A stretch of 64,000 nucleotides of DNA from Candidatus Melainabacteria bacterium (GTDB lineage Bacteria; Cyanobacteriota; Vampirovibrionia; Obscuribacterales; Obscuribacteraceae). The position numbers and the translations under genes were made by a program. Shown piece after piece: positions 44,219 through 51,943 of the stretch; position 1 is the stretch's first letter, and every line of letters starts with the position of its first letter. Under the pieces are notes generated by a model. It searched no databases. It saw only the letters and a program-made list of their open reading frames with translations, and was not told the origin of the DNA. The stretch spans positions 62,001 through 126,000 of the forward strand of contig JAFKGK010000004.1 in assembly GCA_017307165.1 (NCBI GenBank). Direction: 5' to 3'.

Positions 44219-44995
44219 ATGGCCCAGATCGATCTTTTATCGTGGAATGTCAACGGCATCAGAGCAGTTACCAGTAAGGGGCTGTTTGCGCCGGTCATCG
44301 AGGGGCATAGACCCGACATACTCTGCTTGCAAGAGACAAAGATCTCGCAAGATCAGCTGGTGCCGCAACTGACTGATCACAAGGGTTACAAGAGCTATTT
44401 TAGTCATGCGCAAAAGCGCGGCTACTCTGGGGTTGCGGTCTATAGCAAGCTGGAGCCGCTCTCGGTGACCGAGGGTCTGGGGCATGCGCATCTCGATACA
44501 GAGGGCCGCACGCTCGTTTTGGACTATGGTGACTTTGTCCTGGCCAATATTTATTTTCCCAATGGTGCGCAAAATCAAGAGCGTCTAGATTTTAAGATGG
44601 AGTTTTACCGGGCTTTTTTAGAGTGGGCGCAAGGGCTCAAATTGCAGGGGAAACACCTGGTGGTGTGCGGTGATTTTAATACCGCGCACAAAGAAATAGA
44701 TCTGGCCCGCCCCAAGGCCAATGAAAAAATCTCAGGATTTTTGCCTATCGAAAGGGCATGGATGGATGATTTTGTGGCGGCTGGTCATGACGATACTTTT
44801 AGACTGTTTAACAAAGATCCAGACCATTATTCGTGGTGGGCGATGCGTACAAATGCACGCGAACGCAATGTCGGTTGGCGTATTGATTACTTTTTTACAG
44901 CTGCTCCCTTTACGCAGAGAGTCAAGGCCGCAGGTATTTTGCCTGAGGTGATGGGCTCTGATCATTGCCCAGTGTCTTTGCGAGTCGAGATCTGA
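44219..44995 (+). CDS. xthA: Exodeoxyribonuclease III / AP endonuclease
   Basis: 258 residues from the ATG at 44219; the frame opens 12 codons earlier, inside the terminator. An EEP-fold Mg-dependent enzyme for base-excision repair. Motifs: SWNVNGIRA (8-16), LCLQETK (E39 binds metal), YSGVAVYSK, GDFNTAHKEIDL (Asp/Asn), and GSDHCPV at the end (catalytic Asp-His). The next gene starts one base after its stop, so the two are co-translated. Confidence 0.94.
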   Translation: MAQIDLLSWNVNGIRAVTSKGLFAPVIEGHRPDILCLQETKISQDQLVPQLTDHKGYKSYFSHAQKRGYSGVAVYSKLEPLSVTEGLGHAHLDTEGRTLVLDYGDFVLANIYFPNGAQNQERLDFKMEFYRAFLEWAQGLKLQGKHLVVCGDFNTAHKEIDLARPKANEKISGFLPIERAWMDDFVAAGHDDTFRLFNKDPDHYSWWAMRTNARERNVGWRIDYFFTAAPFTQRVKAAGILPEVMGSDHCPVSLRVEI

Positions 44996-44996
44996 T

Positions 44997-45557
44997 ATGC
45001 ACGATCTGCCTACCATCGAGTCCGGCAAGATCCGCTCGGATCGCCCCCTCAAAGATATCTTGCTCTCCATCACTCACGGTCGCAAAGCCGAGTTTGCTCT
45101 TTTTAAGGCAGTAGGTGAAAAAGCAGATGGTGCCACTGTAGATGGTGAGATGCTCATCATCGGCAGTAAAACTATCGAAGGCGCAAGATTGCACGAAACC
45201 GATGGCAGCATCAATGCCGAACCCGGTAGAGAAGCATTAAAAGAGATTTTCGCCATCGAAAGTGGGACTTATTCGCTACTGGATCTCACGTCCCTCGCGG
45301 CCTCCAGCAATGCTTTGCCCATGCCAGTCTTGCATCAAGAATTGGCGGTGGCGATCGCGGATGTCATTGCCTTTGGGATAAAAGATGAAAATGCAAAAAA
45401 TGCAGAAAACGCAGCGGATGCAAGTGATGCAAAAACCAATGACAAAAGTAATTATTATCACAACGAGCATCCGGCATTTAAGATAGGCACCATTGCCGCT
45501 CTATTGCTCATGGTTATTAGCGTCATTGCTGCGGTGTTTTTTGGCAAACCGCATTAG
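44997..45557 (+). CDS. Tail-anchored protein with DUF4388-like N-terminus
   Basis: 186 residues. The N-terminal 110 residues read like a DUF4388/PatA-type domain (LKDILLSITHGRKAEFALF, GARLHETDGSINAEPGREALKEIF, IESGTYSLLDL). A low-complexity linker of Asn, Ala, Asp and Lys follows (AKNAENAADASDAKTNDKSN). A single membrane helix at the C-terminus (AALLLMVISVIAAVFF) would anchor it with the domain in the cytoplasm. Coupled to xthA. The stop codon TAG is also the first bases of the 44-bp repeat array. The domain match is from memory and tentative. Confidence 0.55.
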   Translation: MHDLPTIESGKIRSDRPLKDILLSITHGRKAEFALFKAVGEKADGATVDGEMLIIGSKTIEGARLHETDGSINAEPGREALKEIFAIESGTYSLLDLTSLAASSNALPMPVLHQELAVAIADVIAFGIKDENAKNAENAADASDAKTNDKSNYYHNEHPAFKIGTIAALLLMVISVIAAVFFGKPH

Positions 45558-45907
45558 CATTCGTAATTTGAATCGGTATGGGAGGCAGGCAGTTCAAATA
45601 GCATTAGTAATTTGAATTGGTGTGGGTGGCAGGCAGCCCAAATAGCATTAGTAATTTGAATTGGTATGGGAGGCAGGCAGCCCAAATAGCATTAGTAATT
45701 TGAATTGGTATGGGAGGCAGGCAGCCCAAATAGCATTAGTAATTTGAATTGGTATGGGAGGCAGGCAGCCCAAATAGCATTAGTAATTTGAATTGGTATG
45801 GGTGGCAGGCAGCCCAAATAGCATTAGTAATTTGAATTGGTATGGGAGGCAGGCAGCCCAAATAGCATTAGTAATTTGAATTGGTATGGGAGGCAGGCAG
45901 CCCAAAT
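45556..45907. repeat. Tandem array, 8 x 44 bp (R1)
   Basis: Eight head-to-tail units of exactly 44 bases, beginning AGCATTAGTAATTTGAATTG and ending GGCAGGCAGCCCAAAT. Copy 1 (45556-45599) is the most diverged; copies 3, 4, 5, 7 and 8 are identical or nearly so; copies 2 and 6 have GGGTGG for GGGAGG. There are no spacers, and 44 is not a multiple of 3, so it is not coding. It starts within the stop codon of the upstream gene and ends in a large hairpin. Confidence 0.95.
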
Positions 45908-45961
45908 GAACGCCCCGCTGGTGCTTCGCAAGGCGGGGCTTTTCATTTGGGACTACCTGCC
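45892..45961. terminator. 70-nt nested hairpin at the end of the R1 array
   Basis: Three stacked stems: GGCAGG (45892-45897) / CCTGCC (45956-45961); CCCAAATGAA (45901-45910) / TTCATTTGGG (45942-45951), 10 of 10 pairs; and GCCCCGC (45912-45918) / GCGGGGC (45933-45939) followed by TTTT. The left half belongs to the last repeat unit. The core resembles an intrinsic terminator. Confidence 0.8.
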
Positions 45962-45971
45962 CAGACACTAT

Positions 45972-46149
45972 CCAATCTTCAAAAGGCAATGCAATCGATG
46001 GATGCCAATGCACACTTATCGCCAATCTTCAAAAAACAATGCAATCAACGAACGCCAAGGCACACTCATGGCCAATCTTCAAAAAACAATGCAATCAATA
46101 GATGCAAATGCACTCTCACAGCCATTCATCAAAGCAATGGATTTGATAG
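45972..46149. repeat. Tandem array, about 3.5 x 50 bp (R2)
   Basis: Units at 45972-46021, 46022-46071 and 46072-46121, each starting CCAATCTTCAAAA, with a diverged partial fourth from 46122. Divergence between units is higher than in R1. Each unit encodes nearly the same peptide, NLQK(A/T)MQS(M/I/T)(D/N)A, but because 50 is not a multiple of 3, in successive frames. This suggests duplication of a piece of a former gene. Confidence 0.8.
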
Positions 46150-46262
46150 ATAGAGTAAAAAATCAGATGATGCAAAAATGTATTTCTCGTCCAAAACTGA
46201 AGGGACAAAAAGAGATGCATCGGATGCCTATGCGCCGCCTTGCGCAGCACCAGCGGCGCGGG

Positions 46263-46393
46263 GCATTCGATCATCTCTTTTACCCACTTCTAATCTATTT
46301 CGAAATGCATTCGATCATCTCTTTGCCCACTTCTACTCTATTTTGAGATGCATTCGATCATCTCTTTACCAATCTCCACTCCATTTAGAGAAT
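46263..46393. repeat. Tandem array, 3 x 43-44 bp (R3)
   Basis: Units at 46263-46306, 46307-46349 and 46350-46393 start GCATTCGATCATCTCTTT. A partial copy (GCATTTCAATAGATGCATT) follows. On the minus strand units 3 and 2 read in one frame as VE(I/V)GKEMIEC, then the frame is lost in unit 1. Confidence 0.8.
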
Positions 46394-46436
46394 GCATTTC
46401 AATAGATGCATTGAGCATTCAAATGATGCACTGCAT

Positions 46437-47864
46437 CTATCTCCCCATGCAAAACCGCATTGCCCCTTCTAGATCTGCATCTCTAAAATCAAATGCTGCT
46501 TCCTTCAATTTTTTGGGCAAGGCATGCACCGAGGATAATACCAATGACTCCGCCATTTCCCCCAGGGCAATTTTGAGGACAGCCTCTGGAGCCGCTATCG
46601 CACAGGGGCGATGCAAGACATGCGCAAGAGTCTTGGCAAACTCACCATTGGACACTATCTGCGGGCTCACTATATTGACTGGTCCGTTGAGGATCGCCTC
46701 ATGCTCCCGATCGGCTATGCACTGATAGATAGCAGCTATGGCATCATCGAGCGATATCCACGGCATCAACTGTTCGCCATCGCCGATAGGCCCACCCAGA
46801 CCAGCTTCAAAAGCAGGCAGCATCTTGCCTAGTGCACCGCTCTTGGGGCTCAGCACCACGCCAAAGCGACCGTTAACTACTCGTATACCTGCATCAGCAG
46901 CAGGTTTGCAAGCAGCCTCCCAGTCAACAGCCAGATTACCCAAAAAATCATCAGATGCTGGGGAGTCTTCGCCACAAGGCCCCTTGCCCTTGCCATCGCC
47001 ATAAATGGAAATGCCGGACGCACAGAAAAACACCCTCGGACGGTCGCCGGGAGCCATGCTCGCAAGCTTGAGGGCCAATTTGACAGTGGGCACCACGCGA
47101 CTCTGATAGAGGCGAGACTTTTCTTTTTCGGTCCAATATTTGCTCGCGATATTACGCCCAGCCAGATGCACGACTGCATCCAGGGCAGGCAAGGGGTCAA
47201 AAAATGTGCCGCTGTCAGGATGCCATCTTATGATTTCTACATCCTCATCCGCTTTTTGGCTTTCTGTAGCACCATCGATATTTCCATCCAGATCCGCCCT
47301 CACCAGCCTCAAGACCCTATGCCCCTGTGTCGAAAGCAAAGCGCAAAGAGCACCGCCGATCAGACCATTAGTGCCACTGACCAGCACCACGAGTGGAGCC
47401 CCGCCCAGCCGCGCTTTGAGACGCATGTCACGAGCCGTGATGGCATGACGATAATCAAACAATCGTTTCAACTCGCCCTTGAGCCAAGGACCCATCAGGC
47501 GGTTTGCAATCATACCGGCAGGCAGGTCGATCTCCAGGCGGTCCTCGAGTATCCCGTTATTATCAGCAGCATCGGTAAACAGGTGCTCGTGGTGCCATGA
47601 TTTAAAAGGCCCCTTTACCTGATAGTCAACAAATTGCTGGTCCTGCACAAAATCCTTGTGACCCATCAACCAGTGCAGCTTGAGAGGCTCCACCTCGAGT
47701 AAAACCCTCGCCCCGTCCTTGATCCCGCCTGTATGCTCCAGGCATTTGACCGGAGCCCAGGGCGGAGTGAGCCTTTGGAAAGCCCCGGGATTTTGGTGAA
47801 AGGCAAATAAGTCATGCCTAGATGCCAAAAAATGCGTCACTGCCGAAAACTTGATCTTGCTCAC
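46437..47864 (-). CDS. TIGR01777-family NAD(P)-epimerase-like protein with N-terminal SRPBCC domain
   Basis: 475 residues from the GTG at 47864, with AGGAG 6 bases upstream; an ATG ten codons earlier and an ATG 28 codons earlier lack such a site. Residues 1-150 look like an SRPBCC (START-like) ligand-binding domain (FLASRHDLFAFHQNPGAFQRL...). A Rossmann domain opens near 165 with VLVSGTNGLIGGALCALL (GxNGxIG) and continues with FFCASGISIYGD. A DUF1731-type C-terminus ends the chain. The family (YfcH/SulA-like) has no proven reaction; cell-division and chloroplast roles have been proposed. It ends at the edge of the R3 repeats. Confidence 0.85.
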   Translation of the reverse strand: MSKIKFSAVTHFLASRHDLFAFHQNPGAFQRLTPPWAPVKCLEHTGGIKDGARVLLEVEPLKLHWLMGHKDFVQDQQFVDYQVKGPFKSWHHEHLFTDAADNNGILEDRLEIDLPAGMIANRLMGPWLKGELKRLFDYRHAITARDMRLKARLGGAPLVVLVSGTNGLIGGALCALLSTQGHRVLRLVRADLDGNIDGATESQKADEDVEIIRWHPDSGTFFDPLPALDAVVHLAGRNIASKYWTEKEKSRLYQSRVVPTVKLALKLASMAPGDRPRVFFCASGISIYGDGKGKGPCGEDSPASDDFLGNLAVDWEAACKPAADAGIRVVNGRFGVVLSPKSGALGKMLPAFEAGLGGPIGDGEQLMPWISLDDAIAAIYQCIADREHEAILNGPVNIVSPQIVSNGEFAKTLAHVLHRPCAIAAPEAVLKIALGEMAESLVLSSVHALPKKLKEAAFDFRDADLEGAMRFCMGR

Positions 47865-47978
47865 GATTGCTCCTGCAATAAATCGCGAAAACATGGTTGA
47901 AACCTGGGTAGAATCTATTTGAGACCAATGCTTTGCTTGGACTTTCAATATTAGCGCTCAAATCCAGGAAAATCGTCA

Positions 47979-49475
47979 GTGAGCATGCAATGGGAAAAAT
48001 ATTTTGAGCAAGGAACTGAGGCGTTCGCCGAGGGCAATTTTGAGCAAGCCGATGCCATGCTCAAGGCGGCTCTCGCAGAGGCAGAGCGACTCGATGACAA
48101 GCTGATCCTGGCCATGAGCGCCGATCGGCTGGGCGAGCTCTACTTTGAGACTCAGCATTACCAAGAGGCCGAGCCTCTCTTTATCCAGGCTTTGCAGATC
48201 AGAGAGTCTATGCTCAGCGAGTTTGATGACCTGGTCGTTGCATCTCTCAACAATCTTTCTGCACTATATTTCTTTCAAGGCAAGCACGAGCTCGCCGAGG
48301 GCCCATGCAAGCGCCTCACCGAGATCTACGAAAAAGTGCTGGGTCCTAACAACCCCGAAGTAGCCACCTCAGTCAACAATCTCGCCCTTATCTACGCCGC
48401 CGAAGGCAAGGACAGACAGGCAGAGGAGCTCTACAAACGCGCCCTGGACATAAAAGAAAAGGCATTGGGTCGCCGCCACCCCGAAGTCGGCGACATCCTG
48501 CACAATCTTGCAAAAGTGTATATGGCCCTCGGGCGATACGATGAGGCACGACCTCTACTCCAAGAGTCGCTTGACGTGCTCGAGGAGAGCTTTGGTCCTG
48601 AGGATGCCGACCTGATGCCCATCCTCATCAGTCTTGCGGCAGTCTGCCAGATTCTGGGCGATCATCATGCTGCTTCGCAGCATCTAGAACGCCTCTTGGG
48701 CATCAAGGAGATCACCCTTGCTCCCAACCATCCAGAAGTCGTCGACTGCATCCTCAATCTAGCCGCATCCTATTTATACGAGGGACGGTTTGCCGATTCG
48801 GAGCGTTTTTACAAGCGCGCGCTGACCATACGCGAGCGTGCGCACGGCCGCCAGAGCCCTGATGTAGCAGAGATCCTGGCCTCAATCGCCTACGTGCACC
48901 AGTCGGACAACAAATATCTCCTTGCCGAAAACCTCTACAAAGAGGCGCTCGCCATCTGCGAAAGCACTCGCGGCCCTCAGAGCCCCGAAGCCGAATCCAA
49001 GCTCTGGGACCTGGCCTGCCTCTATCACAATCATCATCGCTATCCAAAGGCCGAGCCTTATTGGAAAAGATTGGCTGATATCCGGGAGCATCGCCTCGGC
49101 CTCTCTCACCCAGATACCCAGGTCTGCATGGACAGCCTGATCGTCACCTATCTGCAACAAAGCAAATATAAAGAAGCCGAAGCTCTACTCAAGCAATTGA
49201 CCGAGTTGCGCCAGATGAATCTCGGACCGGACCACCCCGATGTCGCAGCCTGCCTGCACTATCTCGCTGAAATCATGCGCCAGGACGGTCGCTATGATCT
49301 AGCCGAAAAAAACTACAAACGTGCGCTCGATATCCGCACAAAAACGCTCGGCAACAATCACCCAGATGTAGCCCACTCGCTCGAGGGCTATGCCAACCTG
49401 CTCGCAGCTACCTACCGCGAAGCCGAGGCCGAGCACATGAGGATCTGCGCCCAGGCTATCCTCAAACCAGCCTAG
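47979..49475 (+). CDS. Kinesin-light-chain-type TPR protein
   Basis: 498 residues, no signal peptide. About ten 42-residue TPR units with the KLC/TPR_12 pattern 'AExLYKRALxIxExxLGxxHPEV' (for example AEELYKRALDIKEKALGRRHPEV, SERFYKRALTIRERAHGRQSPDV, AEKNYKRALDIRTKTLGNNHPDV). Such arrays bind peptides or partner proteins. The start may be the GTG at 47979 or the ATG at 47985; AGGA is nearer the GTG. Its TAG stop overlaps the stop of the convergent TPR gene in a shared CTAG (49472-49475). Confidence 0.85.
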   Translation: MSMQWEKYFEQGTEAFAEGNFEQADAMLKAALAEAERLDDKLILAMSADRLGELYFETQHYQEAEPLFIQALQIRESMLSEFDDLVVASLNNLSALYFFQGKHELAEGPCKRLTEIYEKVLGPNNPEVATSVNNLALIYAAEGKDRQAEELYKRALDIKEKALGRRHPEVGDILHNLAKVYMALGRYDEARPLLQESLDVLEESFGPEDADLMPILISLAAVCQILGDHHAASQHLERLLGIKEITLAPNHPEVVDCILNLAASYLYEGRFADSERFYKRALTIRERAHGRQSPDVAEILASIAYVHQSDNKYLLAENLYKEALAICESTRGPQSPEAESKLWDLACLYHNHHRYPKAEPYWKRLADIREHRLGLSHPDTQVCMDSLIVTYLQQSKYKEAEALLKQLTELRQMNLGPDHPDVAACLHYLAEIMRQDGRYDLAEKNYKRALDIRTKTLGNNHPDVAHSLEGYANLLAATYREAEAEHMRICAQAILKPA

Positions 49476-51943
49476 GTTTTACGTGCCTTCATGCGTGCAA
49501 TTTGCTCTTGTTCGAGTTGAGCTTCTTTGAGCATGCCTGCTGATTTAAATGCGCCCAGCAAGGACTGGTGCGCCTCTATAGAGGCTGGATAGACCTCGCA
49601 AGCCTTTTTAAAGGCCTCCACCGCCTCCGACTTCTTCCCAGCCTCCAGATATATTTCACCCTGGATCAGATATGCCTGAGCAAAATGCGGATTGATAGCG
49701 AGAGCCGCCTCAACATGCTTTTGTGCCTTTTGATAATCCTTGCTACGCGCTTCTGCCTGAGCGGCTATGAGGTGCGCGACAAAGTTTTTGTCATAGCTCT
49801 TGATCGCGGCCTCAGCAGCAGTCCGCGCCTCATCAGGGCGGTCAGCCTCAAGACTGCGTCTAGCACGCTCGACATACAAGCGACTGGCGAGGATTTGATC
49901 CTGCTTGCCTGCAGTAGCGATCAGATTGTCGAGCACCGCATCATCAGCCGCCTGAGCCTCATGCTTGGCGATCTCCAATTTGTTTTCCAATCTCTGCAAT
50001 TTGAGTCTGCTGAGAAAATACAAAGGATACATTGGATCCTTAGGATCAGCATCATCAGCCGCCTGAGCCAAAAGACGCGCAGCAAACTCTGGCTTCTCGG
50101 CCTCCAGATAAGTCTCTATCAGACTATAACGCAAAGCCTCACGACGGTCGTCACTCAATCTATTGTAGGTATCCATCAGCATCTGCGCATCACGCTCGGC
50201 TAGATCTCGCAAGAGTCTAGCCTTGAGCAAATGCAAGTAGTCTTCGTCGGTGATACCAGAGTCTTTAAAGACCGTCACTAGATTTTGAAACTGGGTAGTA
50301 GAGTCGGCATAGCGCCCCTCGTCATACAGCAGATAGCCTAGCGAACGCATGATATCGAGCCGCGAAGGCTCATCGGGATTATTTGATGGCGCCAATTGCT
50401 GCAGTGCCAGAGCCGTGACAAAAGCCGCTTCGGCATTGCTGTAATCATCGTTTTGAGCATAGCAATAGCCGAGTGCCACAAGATCCTTGACAGAGGTTGG
50501 CATCACATTTAGTGCCGCAGTATAGGCTTTGGCGGCCATTGCATAATTTTTGCGACTCAGGTAAAACGCACCCAACTGCCTGCTGGGCTGCGGATCCATG
50601 GGTGAAAGCGCCGCAGCGGTTTCAAATTCGGCGATCGCATCCTTGTCTTGATTGAGTTGCATCAAGATAGCGCCGAGCCCCATGTGAAGCTCAGCAATAT
50701 TGGGATTGGCAGCAATCTGGGCACGGTATTCGACGGCAAGATCGTCAAAGCGCTTTTCTTCAAAGAGCAGATTAAAGAGCTTTTCCCGTGCAGGCGCATT
50801 ATTAGGCTTGATGGCCAGAGCGGCTTTAAAATTGTCGATGGCCTTATCCGGATGCCCAGCCATGAGATTGAGATTGGCTAGCTCAGTCAACTCAAAGGCC
50901 TTATCCTGACTGAGATCTACTGCGCGCATCTGGTCAGCGATTGCAGCCGGGAGATTTTGCTGCAATTTGTAGACGGTGGCACGACTGCGATAATACTTTG
51001 CCTGATTGCCGTCGAGGGCAATGGCCTTATCGAGCTGCGCACGCGCCTCATTGAGACGCCATTGCTGCATATAGATCGATGCAAGTTTAAATGGTTCGGG
51101 AGAAAGCGCAATGGCACCATCAAAATCATTGCGCAATAGCTTTACGTCGACTAGCATATCGCGAGCCTCGGTCAGACGCGGCTCCACAGTTAGAGCTTGA
51201 GTGAGGGCGCTTTCAGCACCAGTCGAGTCCTTTAACCATCTCAGGCGCAGATAGCCGACTGTGCGCATGGCCCAGGCAAAGCGAGGATCGGCCTTGTAAG
51301 CCGCAAGACTGTAATCGATTGCTTTGCGCGGTTGCCCTTTTTTACCGTACACGGCAGCTACGACAAAATTGTAGAGCGCCTCGTCAGCCGGGTCAGGCTG
51401 ACGCACTCCGGCAGGGAGTTGATTTTTGATATCGCCCGGTATCGACCGGACGATGGCTTCGGCTATATCAGTCTTGTTGAGAGAGATATCGGCAAGAGCC
51501 TCGACTGCTTTGCCATTAGCATAGAGGATCGCATCCTCATAGGTTTTGACGTCAGCAATCGCCGGTCGCCTTTGCTCGACCTGTGCCAACAGAGCGACGC
51601 ACTCATTTTTTTGGGCATTGTACATATAGGCAAAAGCCAACCAGGCCTCGACATAAGAGCGTTCGACGCGGCCGCGCATGTCCTTGCCAAATTTGCCTTT
51701 GGCTAGCCGCTCTTTGAGATGGACTGCCAACTCTTTCCATTTGCCCAGATTGATCAAGTCCAGAGAGGTCTTATCCAGAGCGGCATTGCCGAGCGACTGA
51801 CTGCCACCATTTACAGTGGCGTCATTCTTGGCGCCCTTAGCTTTGGCCTCAGCCGGCATCGTTACTATGGCATTGCCAGCGATCATTAGAGCTAGAGAGA
51901 TAGCCAAATTGCAATCGGATTTTCTATGTACCAATTTTTTCAT
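49472..51943 (-). CDS. Large exported TPR protein, downstream of mutS
   Basis: 823 residues. The signal peptide (LAISLALMIAGNAIVTMPAEA) is followed by at least a dozen TPR units, mostly of the 34-residue type (PDKAIDNFKAALAIKPNNAPAREKLF, KNYAMAAKAYTAALNVMPTS, KDYQKAQKHVEAALAINPHF, KKSEAVEAFKKACEVYPAS). It is likely periplasmic, for assembly or as a scaffold. Its start lies 20 bases inside the end of mutS, so it is translated with it, an unexpected pairing of a DNA-repair protein with an exported one. Confidence 0.82.
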   Translation of the reverse strand: MKKLVHRKSDCNLAISLALMIAGNAIVTMPAEAKAKGAKNDATVNGGSQSLGNAALDKTSLDLINLGKWKELAVHLKERLAKGKFGKDMRGRVERSYVEAWLAFAYMYNAQKNECVALLAQVEQRRPAIADVKTYEDAILYANGKAVEALADISLNKTDIAEAIVRSIPGDIKNQLPAGVRQPDPADEALYNFVVAAVYGKKGQPRKAIDYSLAAYKADPRFAWAMRTVGYLRLRWLKDSTGAESALTQALTVEPRLTEARDMLVDVKLLRNDFDGAIALSPEPFKLASIYMQQWRLNEARAQLDKAIALDGNQAKYYRSRATVYKLQQNLPAAIADQMRAVDLSQDKAFELTELANLNLMAGHPDKAIDNFKAALAIKPNNAPAREKLFNLLFEEKRFDDLAVEYRAQIAANPNIAELHMGLGAILMQLNQDKDAIAEFETAAALSPMDPQPSRQLGAFYLSRKNYAMAAKAYTAALNVMPTSVKDLVALGYCYAQNDDYSNAEAAFVTALALQQLAPSNNPDEPSRLDIMRSLGYLLYDEGRYADSTTQFQNLVTVFKDSGITDEDYLHLLKARLLRDLAERDAQMLMDTYNRLSDDRREALRYSLIETYLEAEKPEFAARLLAQAADDADPKDPMYPLYFLSRLKLQRLENKLEIAKHEAQAADDAVLDNLIATAGKQDQILASRLYVERARRSLEADRPDEARTAAEAAIKSYDKNFVAHLIAAQAEARSKDYQKAQKHVEAALAINPHFAQAYLIQGEIYLEAGKKSEAVEAFKKACEVYPASIEAHQSLLGAFKSAGMLKEAQLEQEQIARMKARKT

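Larger units (their letters stand above)
45558..46436. other. 879-bp repeat-rich, gene-free region
   Basis: Between the tail-anchored protein gene and the TIGR01777 gene no real gene is seen. The region consists of the R1 array, its end hairpin, the 50-bp R2 array, a GC-rich hairpin (GCGCCGC-N14-GCGGCGC, 46232-46259) and the R3 array. Several open frames of 60-170 codons cross it but change their repeat frame and have no ribosome sites. Confidence 0.7.

Noticed and set aside
45837..46346. 169-codon ORF across the repeats
   Set aside because: It starts within the last R1 units, runs through R2 out of repeat phase, has no ribosome site and ends in R3. It is a by-product of the repeats.
45556..46393. 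CRISPR array
   Set aside because: The repeats are contiguous with no variable spacers, unit lengths are 43-50 bp, and no cas gene is near.
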